NCBI GenBank assembly: GCA_009922615.1
Contig: RFVF01000021.1
Span: 1-64,000 of the forward strand
DNA length: 64,000 bases
Origin: Pseudomonadota bacterium
GTDB lineage: Bacteria > Verrucomicrobiota > Verrucomicrobiia > Limisphaerales > SXTU01
Reading direction: 5' to 3'
Within the stretch, counting starts at the first letter, position 1. Each line of letters opens with the position of its first letter. This document shows, piece by piece, positions 47,808-57,295 of this stretch. Made by a program: the position numbers and the translations under genes. The notes under the pieces are model-generated. The model had not been told where the DNA came from and did not search any database. It was given only the letters and a program-made list of their open reading frames with translations.

Positions 47808-49979
47808 CACGCGCGGCGTCCAGGTGGGCTTGCCGGTCTTGCGGGACTTTGCGGACTTCTTGCCGTAGCTCAACTGCCGAGTCGGGGCTTCGCCGCCAGC
47901 CATGCGTTTCAGCTCGTTGATTTGGTCGCGGTAGAGTGCGGCTTTCTCGAACTCGAGGTTGTTCGAGGCTTCAATCATTTGGCCCTCCAGCTCGCGGATG
48001 GTCTCGGTCACGTCGAAGTCACCGGCGGCTTCGTTGAGCACGCCGGTGGCGACGTCGCGGAGTTCCTGCTGCGAGGAGAGACTTTCCTCCATCACGCGCG
48101 TGACGCTGCGCGGGGTGATGCCGTGCGTGGTATTGTAGGCGACCTGCTTCTTGCGCCGGTATTCGCAGACGGCAAGGAAGCGCTGGATGCTCTGCGTCTT
48201 CACGTCAGCGTAGAGGATGACTTCGCCATTGAGATGACGCGCGGCTCGGCCTGCAGTCTGGATGAGGCTCGTCTCACTGCGGAGGAAACCTTCCTTGTCC
48301 GCGTCGAGGATCGCGACGAGGGAAACTTCCGGCAGGTCGAGGCCCTCGCGCAGAAGGTTGATGCCGACGAGCACGTCGAACTGGCCCTTGCGCAGGCCGC
48401 GGATGATTTCAACGCGTTCGAGCGCGTCCACCTCGCTGTGGAGGTAACGGACGTTGATGCCGATGTCGCGGAGGTAGTCGGTGAGTTCCTCGGCGGTGCG
48501 CTTGGTGAGCGTGGTGACGAGGACGCGCTCCTTCTTCTCGACGCGTTTGCGGCATTCTTCGATGAGGTCGTCAATCTGGCCCTTGAGCGGCTTGAGTGTG
48601 ATGGTGGGATCGATCAGGCCGGTCGGACGCACGACGAGTTCAACGACGCCGTCATCCCGTGCCGGTGGTTTGCAACCGCCGTTCGTGGCGCTCGTCGGTC
48701 GGACGGCTGGCGTGCTTTCGGCCGCTACAGACGGCGATTGCAAATCGCCGGCACGGCGCGCTGCGCGCGCACTGGCCTTCGCCCACTCCAGTTCGCGCGG
48801 CGCAGGCGTGGCGCTGACGTAGATGGTTTGTTTCTGGAGCGACTGGAACTCCAGCCAGTCGAGCGGGCGGTTGTCCAGCGCGCTGGGCAGGCGGAAGCCG
48901 TGCTCGACGAGCACTTCCTTGCGCGAGCGGTCGCCGGCATACATCCCGCCGATCTGTGGCACGCTCACGTGCGACTCGTCCATCACGAGCAGGAAGTCGT
49001 CGGGCATGAAGTCAATCAGCGTCGTGGGCCGCGAGCCCGGCGGGCGCTGCGCAATGTGGCGCGAGTAGTTCTCGATGCCGGCGCAAACCCCCATCTCTTC
49101 GAGCATCTCGAGGTCGTATTCGGTGCGCATCTTGATGCGCTGGGCTTCGAGGAGCTTGCCGTGCTTCTCGAACCACGCGATGCGGTCACCGAGTTCCTCG
49201 CGGATGGTAAGAATGGCGGCCTTGAGCTTTTCGTTCGTGGTGACGAACTGCTTGCCGGGATAAATGACCACGGCTTGAAGCTGCTCGATGACTTCGCCGG
49301 TGAGCGGCTCGAAGCGCGTGATGCGGTCAATCTCGTCCCCAAAGAACTCGATGCGCAAGCCGTCCTCGGTGTAGCCGGGGCGCAGTTCCAGCGTGTCGCC
49401 GCGCACGCGGAACTGCGCGCGCTCGAAGGCGACGTCGTTGCGCGTGTATTGGATGTCCACGAGGCGGGAGAGCAGTTGCTCGCGCGTGAAGGCCATGCCC
49501 ACGCGCAGCGGAATGACCATCGCCTCGTAGTCCTCCTTGCTGCCGATGCCGTAGATGCACGAGACGCTGGCGACCACAATGACGTCGCGTCGCGCGAAGA
49601 GTGAACTCATCGTCGAGAGGCGGAGGCGCTCGATCTCGTCGTTCCGACTGGAGTCCTTCTCGATGAACGTGTCGCTGCGCGGGATGTAGGCCTCGGGCTG
49701 GTAGTAATCGAAGTAGCTGACGAAGTATTCGACGGCGTTCTTGGGAAAGAACGACTTAAACTCGGCGTAGAGCTGTGCGGCGAGGGTCTTGTTGTGCGAG
49801 ATGACGAGCGTGGGCCGCTGAATCTGCTGGATAACGTTCGCTATGGTGTAGGTCTTGCCCGATCCAGTGACGCCGAGGAGGACTTGGTGTTTTGCGCCGG
49901 CACGCACGCCTGCGACCAGTCTTTCGATGGCTTGCGGCTGATCACCAGCAGGGGAATAGGGCGCGACAAGCTCGAACAT
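47805..49979 (-). CDS. uvrB: Excinuclease ABC subunit B with in-frame repeat insertion
   Basis: A 724-residue DNA-damage-handling helicase-like subunit. Walker A is [10 protein letters not shown]; the [20 protein letters not shown] segment and motif VI (QTAGRAARH) are present; the C-terminal UVR domain is [20 protein letters not shown]. Compared with E. coli UvrB, about 40 extra residues occur between ELEWAK and [11 protein letters not shown], near residues 395-445. The extra DNA contains a palindromic repeat (48657-48756). Because the reading frame is open and the flanks are intact, the protein may still be active with an added surface loop before the second helicase domain. The gene is convergent with the glycosyltransferase. 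Confidence 0.95.
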   Translation of the reverse strand: MFELVAPYSPAGDQPQAIERLVAGVRAGAKHQVLLGVTGSGKTYTIANVIQQIQRPTLVISHNKTLAAQLYAEFKSFFPKNAVEYFVSYFDYYQPEAYIPRSDTFIEKDSSRNDEIERLRLSTMSSLFARRDVIVVASVSCIYGIGSKEDYEAMVIPLRVGMAFTREQLLSRLVDIQYTRNDVAFERAQFRVRGDTLELRPGYTEDGLRIEFFGDEIDRITRFEPLTGEVIEQLQAVVIYPGKQFVTTNEKLKAAILTIREELGDRIAWFEKHGKLLEAQRIKMRTEYDLEMLEEMGVCAGIENYSRHIAQRPPGSRPTTLIDFMPDDFLLVMDESHVSVPQIGGMYAGDRSRKEVLVEHGFRLPSALDNRPLDWLEFQSLQKQTIYVSATPAPRELEWAKASARAARRAGDLQSPSVAAESTPAVRPTSATNGGCKPPARDDGVVELVVRPTGLIDPTITLKPLKGQIDDLIEECRKRVEKKERVLVTTLTKRTAEELTDYLRDIGINVRYLHSEVDALERVEIIRGLRKGQFDVLVGINLLREGLDLPEVSLVAILDADKEGFLRSETSLIQTAGRAARHLNGEVILYADVKTQSIQRFLAVCEYRRKKQVAYNTTHGITPRSVTRVMEESLSSQQELRDVATGVLNEAAGDFDVTETIRELEGQMIEASNNLEFEKAALYRDQINELKRMAGGEAPTRQLSYGKKSAKSRKTGKPTWTPRV
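48657..48756. repeat. Palindromic repeat element inside uvrB
   Basis: The terminal arms (48657-48682 and 48731-48756) are inverted copies of 26 bases with three mismatches, all transitions (ccgtgccggtggtttgcaa...). In uvrB it is read as a low-complexity peptide including AGDLQSPS and [10 protein letters not shown]. It resembles dispersed intragenic palindromes of the REP or RPE type. No other copy was found in this window. Confidence 0.8.
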
Positions 49980-50012
49980 CGACCCCGACGTTAGGAACGT
50001 GAGGCGGCAGTG

Positions 50013-50426
50013 TCAAACGGTGGCACGCGACGGGGTCAGGAGCTGATCCACTGTTCCGATGAGCGTTGCCGCAAGGAAAGGTTTGGCCAGGAAGGCATCA
50101 GGCTTGATCGGGTGAGCCGCGAGAGCTTCTGGAGCAGCCGTTCCGCTGACGAGCAGGGTCTTGATGCCGGGAAGATGTGCGCGCGCCTCACGAATCAAGT
50201 CGAGCCCGTTGATGTCGCCGATGTCGAAATCAGTCACCAGCACACGCGGAGTTACCGGCGCGGTGAGCATGGCGTCACGGGCCGGCCGGCCCTGATGAAA
50301 CAGCCGGGTGCGATAGCCCGCCGAGCTGATGAGCTGGGCGGTGATTTCACCGAGGAGTTCATTGTCGTCCACAACAAACACGAGCGCACCTGTAAGCTCG
50401 GAGGTTGCAGTCGTGTTGGCAGACAT
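50013..50426 (-). CDS. Single-domain response regulator (CheY-like)
   Basis: A 137-residue receiver domain with no output domain. Acidic residues are in FVVDDNELLG, the phospho-acceptor Asp is in VLVTDFDIGDINGLDL, the Thr/Ser position is LLVSGTAAP, and the conserved Lys is in AFLAKPF. It could be a phosphorelay component or act by protein contact. It lies 33 bases downstream of the uvrB start on the same strand, but this is probably incidental. No histidine kinase is nearby. Confidence 0.88.
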   Translation of the reverse strand: MSANTTATSELTGALVFVVDDNELLGEITAQLISSAGYRTRLFHQGRPARDAMLTAPVTPRVLVTDFDIGDINGLDLIREARAHLPGIKTLLVSGTAAPEALAAHPIKPDAFLAKPFLAATLIGTVDQLLTPSRATV

Positions 50427-50554
50427 AGGCGCGGACAGTAACAGCGGGTGTCCTGCGTCCCTCTAGGGTTTTTCCGGAGTGCATGGGGCGGCACGAATTC
50501 ACGATTCACGCTCGCCGCCGTCTGACGATTGGTTCATGATCGTGCCGTTCGTTG

Positions 50555-53317
50555 ATGAACCCAGTGCTTGATCTTGTCGGTGCCGCTCGCTCTGCCCTCA
50601 CGGCGTTCGTGATGGGCTGGGTCTGGCTCACGGCGTGGACTGCCCCGGCTGCCGGAGCCACGAATGATCTCCGGCAGCGCGTGTTGGCCGGCGAGGCAAT
50701 TGTTTTCAAGACGGGCCAGTCCGAGGCCGAGCGGGTGATCCCCGCTCCGTGGCTGGCCGAGGCAGCCCGCAAGGGCATCGCGGTGAACGTGAGCCATGCG
50801 GTCATCGCGGAGCCGTTGGACTTGCGGCAGGCGGCCATCACCAATGGGTTTCGGCTCCATCATTGCGTGGTCAAGTCACCGGCTGATTGTTCGTTCGCGA
50901 TCTTTGAGCGGGGCTTTGATTTCACGGACAGCCAGTTTGCGGCCGATGCGGACTTCACCGGGACCGTGACGCGACGCGCGGCGTTGGCGCGGGGCACGAC
51001 CTTCAGCGGTGCGGCAGTGTTTACGGATGCCACGGCGGAAGATGTATTTCAGGCTCAGGGAGCTGCCTTCCTCGGCAAGGAGGTGAAATTCAACCGGGCG
51101 ACCTTTCTCAAGTCGGCTGGGTTCGGTCCCATGCCCGGGCAGCCGGCGGCATCCTTCGGCGGGAACGTCACGTTCGAGGCCGCGCGCTTTGGCGGCGCGC
51201 TGGACTTGAATCGCGTGCGTTTTGGCAGCGGGACGAACAGCCAAGTCGTGTTCAAGGAGCTTCGTTGTGAAGCGGCGGCAAACTTTAGGGGCGCGGAGTT
51301 TCGCGGGGTGGCCCAATTCGGTGCGGCGGTGTTTCTCAGCCGGGCATCGTTTGGCGCGGAAGACGAAGGCCCCGGAGCCAATCCGCCTGCGCGCTTTCAC
51401 GGGCCGGTGGATTTCACCGGCGCACAATTTGGTGGCGAGGCTGATTTCATCCGCGTGCCGTTCTTGCGGGCTGGGCCAGTAAGTTTTGAGGGCTGCACGT
51501 TCAAGGACCGCGCCCGATTCGCCCAGGCGCAATTCGCGGGCGGCGGGATCTTCGCGCAAGCCCGGCTCGGTGCCTTGGCGGATTTCGAGAGCGTGCGTTT
51601 CAACGGCACTGATGACGGCCCGGCGGTGAGCTTTCAAGACAGTGAGATCGGCGGCCGGGCGAATTTTGCGAACGCGCAGTTCAACGGCACCGCCGACTAT
51701 CGCAACCTGCACTTTGTCGGGGAGGCGGCCTTCAACGGCGCGGTGTTTGCCGCCGAGGCACTGTTCACCTACGCCAAGTTTGACCATTCCGTTTCGTTCG
51801 CTGAACTGCGGGGAGCAAAGGTGCCGGCCGCGAGTTTCGCAGATGCCACCATTTTCGGCGGCGCGCACTTCGGGTCCGATGCGTTTTTCGAAGGCGTGCA
51901 GTTTACCGCCACAAACCGGCCGGTGACTTTTTCGGCGGCGCAATTCGGCGGCGAGACGGCTTTCGATGGCGCGAAGTTCTCCGGCGATGCGAACTTCGTC
52001 CGCGCGCATTTTCATTCGGCTGCAACTTTCACTTCCGCTCAATTTCTCAACCGAGAACTGACTGCGCAGTTCAGTTCCATCAAGGCTGGCAAGTCACTGG
52101 ATTTCACCGGCGCGCGGTTTGCGGGGAACAATGATTTCACCTCGGCCGAAGTGGTTGGCCCGGTGCAATTCGCCGGGGTGGTATTCGAGCGTGACGCCAT
52201 CTTCAACGCGATGCATGTGCAGCGGCACGCGATCTTTGGTCCGATCGGCACCAACTCCCCGACGCAGTTCCGCCAGAAGGCCGACTTCATCGCCAGCCAC
52301 ATTGGTGGTTTGCTGGATCTGGCTCAGGCCCGCTTCGATGGGGATGCCCTGTTTCGTGGAGCGACGTTGCAGCGCGGGCTTGTTTTGAGCTGGCGACCGG
52401 CAGTGACGGGGGCGGTGTTCGCCGCCGAGTTCCGGGCGCGGGCGGATTTTCGCAACGTGCAGGCCGGCGAGCGCGTGGAGCTGGCGGGCGTTACTTTCCA
52501 CGACACCGCCAATTTTGACGCGACCAAATGGGACGTGCCGTTGGTGTTTGATGAGGTGCGTTTCCGCAAAGGGGCGAGCCTCGCGGGGGCCGCGTGTCCG
52601 CAGGGAGCGGACTTCAGCAATGCCCGCTTCGAGGGGCCACTTAATCTGAGTGAATCCACTTTTCGCACGCTCCGCCTGACCGCGCAGGACAAATGGACGG
52701 ACGGTCCCATCGAGCTGCGGGGCGCGACCTACGAGCATTTTGAGGGCAGCGTGGATGCGGTGCTGGAAGGCTTCACGGGCGCGAACCGTCAGGTGCTTAC
52801 GCGGCTGGAGAAGGTCCTCCGGCAGATGGGTCGCGACGACGAGGCTGACCAGGTCTATCTCGAACGGCAAAGGCGTGAGCGCGTGGAGAACTGGAACGAA
52901 CGCAGTTTCGGCGAATGGATTTTCGGCGTGCTCTACGGAACTTTGGGCAACTACGGCGTGCGCCCCTACCGCCTCCTGGTTTTTTCGGCCGTGCTGATCT
53001 GGCTAGGTTCTCTGGTGTTCCAGCTCCCCGGTGCCGTCGTACGCAAGGACAAGCCGCAGGAGGAGTTGTCGACCGCCCGGCTCTCGCGTTGGGACGCCCT
53101 TGCGTTGAGTGTCTGTTACTTCCTGCCGGTGGAATTTCCGTTGGAGGAATTGTGGGTGGCTGGCACCGCGCCGCTCACGGTGCGCTTGCCCGGAGGGAAG
53201 AAGGCCGTGCAACTCCGTCCCGCCGCAATCGCGAACTTCGTCCTGCGCATGTCCGGCTGGATCGTCGTCCCGCTCGCGCTGGCGGCCGTCACTGGGATGC
53301 TCAAGGTGAGCAACTAA
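50555..53317 (+). CDS. Pentapeptide-repeat protein with C-terminal membrane domain
   Basis: About 920 residues from the ATG at 50555 (the track uses the TTG before it). A signal-like N-terminus (SALTAFVMGWVWLTAWTAPAA) precedes a long series of pentapeptide-like A(D/N)FxxAxF repeats (FDFTDSQFAADADFTGTV; GEADFIRVPFLRAGPVSFEG), which should form a right-handed beta-helix. Near residue 800 two hydrophobic helices (LLVFSAVLIWLGSLVFQLPG; MSGWIVVPLALAAVTGML) flank DALALSVCYFLPVEFPLEEL, where two-helix potassium channels have their pore. The filter motif TxGYGD is absent. Similar pentapeptide-plus-channel fusions exist; this one appears degenerate. It is convergent with a prepilin pseudogene. Confidence 0.8.
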   Translation: MNPVLDLVGAARSALTAFVMGWVWLTAWTAPAAGATNDLRQRVLAGEAIVFKTGQSEAERVIPAPWLAEAARKGIAVNVSHAVIAEPLDLRQAAITNGFRLHHCVVKSPADCSFAIFERGFDFTDSQFAADADFTGTVTRRAALARGTTFSGAAVFTDATAEDVFQAQGAAFLGKEVKFNRATFLKSAGFGPMPGQPAASFGGNVTFEAARFGGALDLNRVRFGSGTNSQVVFKELRCEAAANFRGAEFRGVAQFGAAVFLSRASFGAEDEGPGANPPARFHGPVDFTGAQFGGEADFIRVPFLRAGPVSFEGCTFKDRARFAQAQFAGGGIFAQARLGALADFESVRFNGTDDGPAVSFQDSEIGGRANFANAQFNGTADYRNLHFVGEAAFNGAVFAAEALFTYAKFDHSVSFAELRGAKVPAASFADATIFGGAHFGSDAFFEGVQFTATNRPVTFSAAQFGGETAFDGAKFSGDANFVRAHFHSAATFTSAQFLNRELTAQFSSIKAGKSLDFTGARFAGNNDFTSAEVVGPVQFAGVVFERDAIFNAMHVQRHAIFGPIGTNSPTQFRQKADFIASHIGGLLDLAQARFDGDALFRGATLQRGLVLSWRPAVTGAVFAAEFRARADFRNVQAGERVELAGVTFHDTANFDATKWDVPLVFDEVRFRKGASLAGAACPQGADFSNARFEGPLNLSESTFRTLRLTAQDKWTDGPIELRGATYEHFEGSVDAVLEGFTGANRQVLTRLEKVLRQMGRDDEADQVYLERQRRERVENWNERSFGEWIFGVLYGTLGNYGVRPYRLLVFSAVLIWLGSLVFQLPGAVVRKDKPQEELSTARLSRWDALALSVCYFLPVEFPLEELWVAGTAPLTVRLPGGKKAVQLRPAAIANFVLRMSGWIVVPLALAAVTGMLKVSN

Positions 53318-53341
53318 CCCCCCGGCCGGTGTCCGCGCTGG

Positions 53342-54049
53342 CTACGTCAAATCCTTGCCGGTGGCCAGGCCGCCGACGGTCCAGTCGAAGTTATACGGCC
53401 CGAAGGGAGAGGTTTGGTTGATGTTATTGTAGAGCGTGTAAGCCGAGTGCCCGTCGGCAAAGTTCAACGGCACGCCTTCCTTGCCGTGCGCGATGATCTT
53501 CGCACCCAGCGGTGACGCATCCGGACTCGCGTAACAGGTCATCATCACCTTCTGCGAGGGAAAGCCCACTTCCGGGGTTCGTCGCTTGCGCAGGGTGTTG
53601 GGCGAATTGTCGTCCCAATAGTATTGCGTCGGATAGTAATAGCTGTTGGGGCACGGCATCTGGTTCGTCGTCATGCCGCCGCCGTTGACGAGAATCCAGT
53701 CGTAATTCCACGGCAGCCCCTTGTCAGCCGCACACAGGTGGAAGCCGCTGTTCGTTCCGATGTAACGGTCCAGCAACTGCCACGTGGTAATGAAGGACAT
53801 TTGCGGCCACGTGGTCGTGCCAAACGGATAACTATCGTCTTAGTCTGACGTGTAAAGCATCTCCGCCAGCCCGAGTTGTCGCAGATTGGATACGCACTTG
53901 GTGGTGTTGGCCTTGATCTTAGCCCGGCTCAACGCCGGCAAAAGCATGCCCGCCAGGATCGCGATAATGGCAACGACCACGAGCAGTTCGATCAGGGTGA
54001 AGGCCGTGCGCGGAATACGCGCCGACGGTGTGACAGCGAGTTCTTTCAT
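53342..54049 (-). pseudogene. Prepilin-like H-X9-DG gene broken by an in-frame stop
   Basis: The reading frame starts at the ATG at 54049 with a normal prepilin leader ([22 protein letters not shown]). It runs to [14 protein letters not shown], meets TAA at 53840-53842, and then continues without any frame change as DDSYPFGTTTWPQMSF to the usual C-terminal HGKEGVPLNFADGH. Both halves are in the same frame, so one base change explains the loss. The ORF track shows them as two ORFs (53840-54121 and 53342-53800). The second half has no plausible start of its own. A stop read-through cannot be excluded. Confidence 0.85.
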
Positions 54050-54147
54050 ATTGCCGTGGTGCGAGGCTTTCGCCTCTGCGGGGTGTCGGGCGCAAACTAT
54101 CGGAGTTGGCGGCCTTGTCAACCCTTGCGGGCCATCCGAATCCCGGC

Positions 54148-54176
54148 TTGACCGGCTTTTCCCCGCTGGCTAGTTT
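54148..54176 (+). promoter_or_regulatory. Candidate promoter of the ilvB leader
   Basis: TTGACC (54148-54153), a 17-base spacer and TAGTTT (54171-54176). The -35 box matches the consensus at five of six positions and the -10 at three of six. Transcription would begin close to the leader-peptide ATG at 54185, so the leader would be almost leaderless. Pattern match only. Confidence 0.4.
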
Positions 54177-54184
54177 CCCGCCTA

Positions 54185-54262
54185 ATGTTTGGCCTGCTTG
54201 CACAAGTAACACTCGCGGTAGTCGTCGTAGTTGACGACGCCGGCGGGCCTTGTCGGGCATAG
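54185..54262 (+). CDS. Valine-rich leader peptide controlling ilvB by attenuation
   Basis: A 25-residue ORF too short for the track: [20 protein letters not shown]..., ending at TAG 54260-54262. Five consecutive Val codons (54218-54232), plus nearby Leu codons, are the signature of attenuation leaders of branched-chain amino acid genes; in E. coli the ilvB leader is also Val- and Leu-rich. Its stop is 16 bases upstream of a terminator hairpin and 86 bases upstream of ilvB. A ribosome stalled at the Val codons would leave 54239-54247 free to pair with the terminator's 5' arm. Confidence 0.8.
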   Translation: MFGLLAQVTLAVVVVVDDAGGPCRA

Positions 54263-54278
54263 GCAAGTTTTCGACAAG

Positions 54279-54310
54279 AACCCACGGCTGGCAGCAGTCG
54301 TGGGTTTTTT
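54279..54310 (+). terminator. Attenuator hairpin in the ilvB leader
   Basis: The arms aacccacggctg (54279-54290) and cagtcgtgggtt (54295-54306) form 12 pairs including one G-T, with a gcag loop, and run into six T (54305-54310). Upstream, gccggcggg (54239-54247) can pair with cccacggc of the 5' arm as an alternative antiterminator. A further 7-bp stem (54249-54255 with 54272-54278) lies just upstream of it. Confidence 0.85.
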
Positions 54311-54348
54311 GTTCGCCACGGCCTGTCCGCCAAACCCAAACGCAAGTC

Positions 54349-56220
54349 ATGAGCAAAGCAACCGCAGATCACGCCGAAACGAAGGCCCACTCCACCGACA
54401 AGGCCGAGGTCGGCCCGCGCATGAAGGGCAGCGACATCCTCATCAAATGCCTCGAACGTGAAGGCGTTGATACGATCTTCGCCTATCCCGGTGGCGCGAG
54501 CATGGAGTTTCACCAGGCCCTCACCCGCTCCAAGATTCGCACGATCCTTCCTCGCCACGAGCAGGGCGGTGTCTTCATGGCCGAGGGCTATGCCCGTGCC
54601 ACCGGTCGCGCCGGTGTCTGCATGGCCACTTCCGGTCCCGGTGCCACCAATTTGATCTCGGGCATCGCGGACGCCTACATGGATTCCATTCCCCTCGTCG
54701 CCATCACCGGCCAGGTGCCGCAGGCGATGATCGGCAAGGGCGCGTTTCAGGAGACCGACTTCTTCGGCATGACGCTCCCGATCGTCAAACATTCCTACCT
54801 CGTCACCGACATCGCGGACATTCCCCGCATCATCAAGGAAGCTTTCTACGTCGCGCAGTCCGGCCGGCCTGGTCCCGTCATCGTGGACGTGCCCAAGAAC
54901 ATCCAGCAGGCTGAGACCCAGCCCGTCTTCCCGAAAGAAATCAGCCTGCGCGGTTACAATCCCGACAAGCGCGCCAGCGACCTTGCCCTCAACGAAATCA
55001 TCGGCCTCCTCGAAAAATCCGAGCGCCCCGTCATTTACGCCGGCGGCGGTGTCATCACCGGCAACGCCTCCGAGGAACTCCGCGCCTTCGCCGAACTCAC
55101 CCAAATTCCTGTCACCACCACCATCATGGGCTGCGGCGCGTTCCCCGAGACGCACGACCTCTCGCTGCGTTGGCTCGGCATGCATGGTTCCGCCGCCGCG
55201 AACTGGGCCGTCAGCGGCGAGTTCAAAAAGCGCGCCTCCGTCAACGATCCCATGGTCCCCGTGGCGCCCGGCGCGGACTTGCTGCTGGCCTTCGGCGTGC
55301 GCTTCGACGACCGCGTGACTGGCAAGACCGATGAATTCTGCAAACGCGGCACCATCGTCCACATCGACATCGATCCCTCCGAGATCAACAAGAACAAGCC
55401 CGCCAATCTGCCCATCGTCAGCGACATCAAGTTCGCCCTGAGCAAACTCAACGAGATGCTCCGCAAACGCGCGCTGACCAAAAAGTATTCTGCGTGGGTC
55501 GCCCAGTGTGCCGAGTGGAAAGCCCGCGCTCCCTTCCGCTACACCGCCAATGACGAGGTCGCCCAGTCACAGCACATGCGGGACCACCTCGTCGGCCAGG
55601 AAAAGGAAGTCATCCTCCCGCAATACGCCATCGAACTCCTCTACGAACTCACCGGCGGCGATGCCATCATCACCACCGGCGTGGGCCAGCACCAGATGTG
55701 GGCGGGCCAGTGGTTCAAATACACCTGGCCCCGCCAGTTCCTCACCAGCGCCGGCCTGGGTGCCATGGGCTACGGCTATCCTGCCGCCCTCGGTGCCAAA
55801 GTCGCCTGCCCCAACAAACAGGTCATCGACATCGATGGCGACGGCTCCTTCCTGATGAACATCCAGGAACTCGCCACCGCGCACATCGAAAAGATCGCCG
55901 CCAAGGCCATCATCCTGAACAACCAGCACCTTGGCATGGTCGTGCAATGGGAAGACCGCTTCTATGCCGGCAACCGTGGCAACACCTACCTCGGCGACCC
56001 CGACAACGTGAAAGCCATCTACCCTGACTACGTGGCCATGGCCAAGGGCTTCAGCGTCCCGTGCGAACGTGTGATGTTTAAGAAAGACCTCCGCGCTGCC
56101 ATGCAGCGGATGCTCGACTCCAAGGAGCCCTACCTCCTGGACATCATCACCCCCTACACCGAGCACGTGCTCCCATTCATCCCCGCTGGTCGCACCGTGG
56201 CGGATATGGTCATCCCCTAA
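54349..56220 (+). CDS. ilvB: Acetolactate synthase, catalytic subunit
   Basis: 623 residues from the ATG at 54349; the track start adds 33 residues that translate the attenuator. This is a thiamine-diphosphate enzyme for valine, leucine and isoleucine synthesis. The catalytic Glu lies in [17 protein letters not shown], the FAD/domain-two signatures follow, and the TPP motif is [20 protein letters not shown]...NN. The leader peptide and hairpin upstream indicate control by charged valyl- or leucyl-tRNA. The regulatory subunit gene ilvN does not follow; the next gene is a DUF1080 protein, so feedback control must come from elsewhere or be absent. Confidence 0.95.
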   Translation: MSKATADHAETKAHSTDKAEVGPRMKGSDILIKCLEREGVDTIFAYPGGASMEFHQALTRSKIRTILPRHEQGGVFMAEGYARATGRAGVCMATSGPGATNLISGIADAYMDSIPLVAITGQVPQAMIGKGAFQETDFFGMTLPIVKHSYLVTDIADIPRIIKEAFYVAQSGRPGPVIVDVPKNIQQAETQPVFPKEISLRGYNPDKRASDLALNEIIGLLEKSERPVIYAGGGVITGNASEELRAFAELTQIPVTTTIMGCGAFPETHDLSLRWLGMHGSAAANWAVSGEFKKRASVNDPMVPVAPGADLLLAFGVRFDDRVTGKTDEFCKRGTIVHIDIDPSEINKNKPANLPIVSDIKFALSKLNEMLRKRALTKKYSAWVAQCAEWKARAPFRYTANDEVAQSQHMRDHLVGQEKEVILPQYAIELLYELTGGDAIITTGVGQHQMWAGQWFKYTWPRQFLTSAGLGAMGYGYPAALGAKVACPNKQVIDIDGDGSFLMNIQELATAHIEKIAAKAIILNNQHLGMVVQWEDRFYAGNRGNTYLGDPDNVKAIYPDYVAMAKGFSVPCERVMFKKDLRAAMQRMLDSKEPYLLDIITPYTEHVLPFIPAGRTVADMVIP

Positions 56221-56506
56221 ACCCTTGCAGCAGTTGGTCCTCGTTTCGTTCAATCCCCGGCGACTTCTTCACTGAAATGTCCGGGTGCGGCGGGCGGATA
56301 CGAAGGGCATGGTTCCAGTTTCAATGCTTTTGCTCCTCACGGCGGAATCGTTTTTCTCCGACTGGCGAGCAACGCAAAGGCTGCACGACGCCACTTCATG
56401 CGGGTCGTTGCTCCAGCGGGCTGAATCTGTCGGGACTTTCGCCCGTCGGTCTTGCACGCCCGGCATTGACCTGCGGGCGTGACTCGTTTAACTACTCCTC
56501 ACACTT
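56221..56506. other. 286-base intergenic region after ilvB
   Basis: No gene is supported here. Short ORFs on both strands (56269-56466, 56285-56482) lack family features and conflict with each other. A hairpin of seven base pairs (cacgccc / gggcgtg) lies near the right end. The region probably holds the promoter of the DUF1080 pair. Confidence 0.5.
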
Positions 56507-57262
56507 ATGCAATTCACTCCGTCTCGTTCACTCCGTTTGCTGATGGCCACCGCGCTCGCCTCGCTGGTGTTGGGCACTGCGGCATCGGCCGCGCAGCCGC
56601 CCGCTGGTTTCACCGCGCTCTTCAATGGCAAGGATCTGAAGGGCTGGCGTGGCGGCACCACCTTCGATCATCGCAAGCTGCTGGCCATGACGCCCGAGCA
56701 ACGCGCGGAGCAAATCAAGAAATGGACCGCGCCCGATCAGAAGGGCTCGATGATGGAAATGGGCAAGACCGGCAAGCCGCACTGGTATGTCGAGGGCGAT
56801 GAGTTGGTGAACGACGGCTTCGGCGCTTATGCGACGACAGAGAAGGATTACGGCGACTTCGAGCTCTTGCTGGAATACAAGACGGTGCCGTTGGCAGACT
56901 CGGGCATTTACCTGCGCGGCGTGCCGCAGGTGCAGATTTGGGACTACACCGAGAAGGCGAAGTTCAAGCTCGGCGCCGACAAAGGCTCTGGCGGCCTGTG
57001 GAACAATTCCCCCGGCGCGCCCGGCAAGGATCCGCTCGTGCTCGCGGACAAACCGTTCGGTGAGTGGAACAAGTTCCGCGTCATCATGAAAGGCGAGAAC
57101 GTCACCGTCTGGCTGAATGACAAGCTCGTCGTGGACAACGCCAAGCTCGAAAACTACTACGACCGCAAGCTGCCCGTCCCCGAGAAGGGCCCCATCCAAC
57201 TCCAGACTCACGGCGGCGAAATCCGCTGGCGCAACATCTTCATCAAGGAACTCAGCAAGTAA
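56507..57262 (+). CDS. DUF1080 (3-keto-disaccharide hydrolase-like) protein, first copy
   Basis: A 251-residue exported protein with a signal peptide (LLMATALASLVLGTAASA). The DUF1080 core is recognisable: AGFTALFNGKDLKGWRGG at the N-terminus, then YGDFELLLEYKTVPLADSGIYLRG and the closing IRWRNIFIKEL. The fold is a concanavalin-like sandwich. Members include 3-keto-glycoside hydrolases and binding proteins, mostly in Planctomycetota and Verrucomicrobiota. It contains a 40-residue loop (HRKLLAMTPEQRAEQIKKW) absent from the second copy. It starts the tandem pair with the next gene 33 bases on. Confidence 0.9.
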   Translation: MQFTPSRSLRLLMATALASLVLGTAASAAQPPAGFTALFNGKDLKGWRGGTTFDHRKLLAMTPEQRAEQIKKWTAPDQKGSMMEMGKTGKPHWYVEGDELVNDGFGAYATTEKDYGDFELLLEYKTVPLADSGIYLRGVPQVQIWDYTEKAKFKLGADKGSGGLWNNSPGAPGKDPLVLADKPFGEWNKFRVIMKGENVTVWLNDKLVVDNAKLENYYDRKLPVPEKGPIQLQTHGGEIRWRNIFIKELSK

Positions 57263-57295
57263 CGTCGTTCAACTGTCTTTGACCCACTCCCGAAC

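Noticed and set aside
47922-49604. Plus-strand ORF of 560 residues
   Set aside because: Antisense to uvrB, whose motifs are unambiguous.
56269-56482. Two small overlapping ORFs after ilvB
   Set aside because: They lie on opposite strands in the same bases, without recognisable domains or ribosome binding sites.
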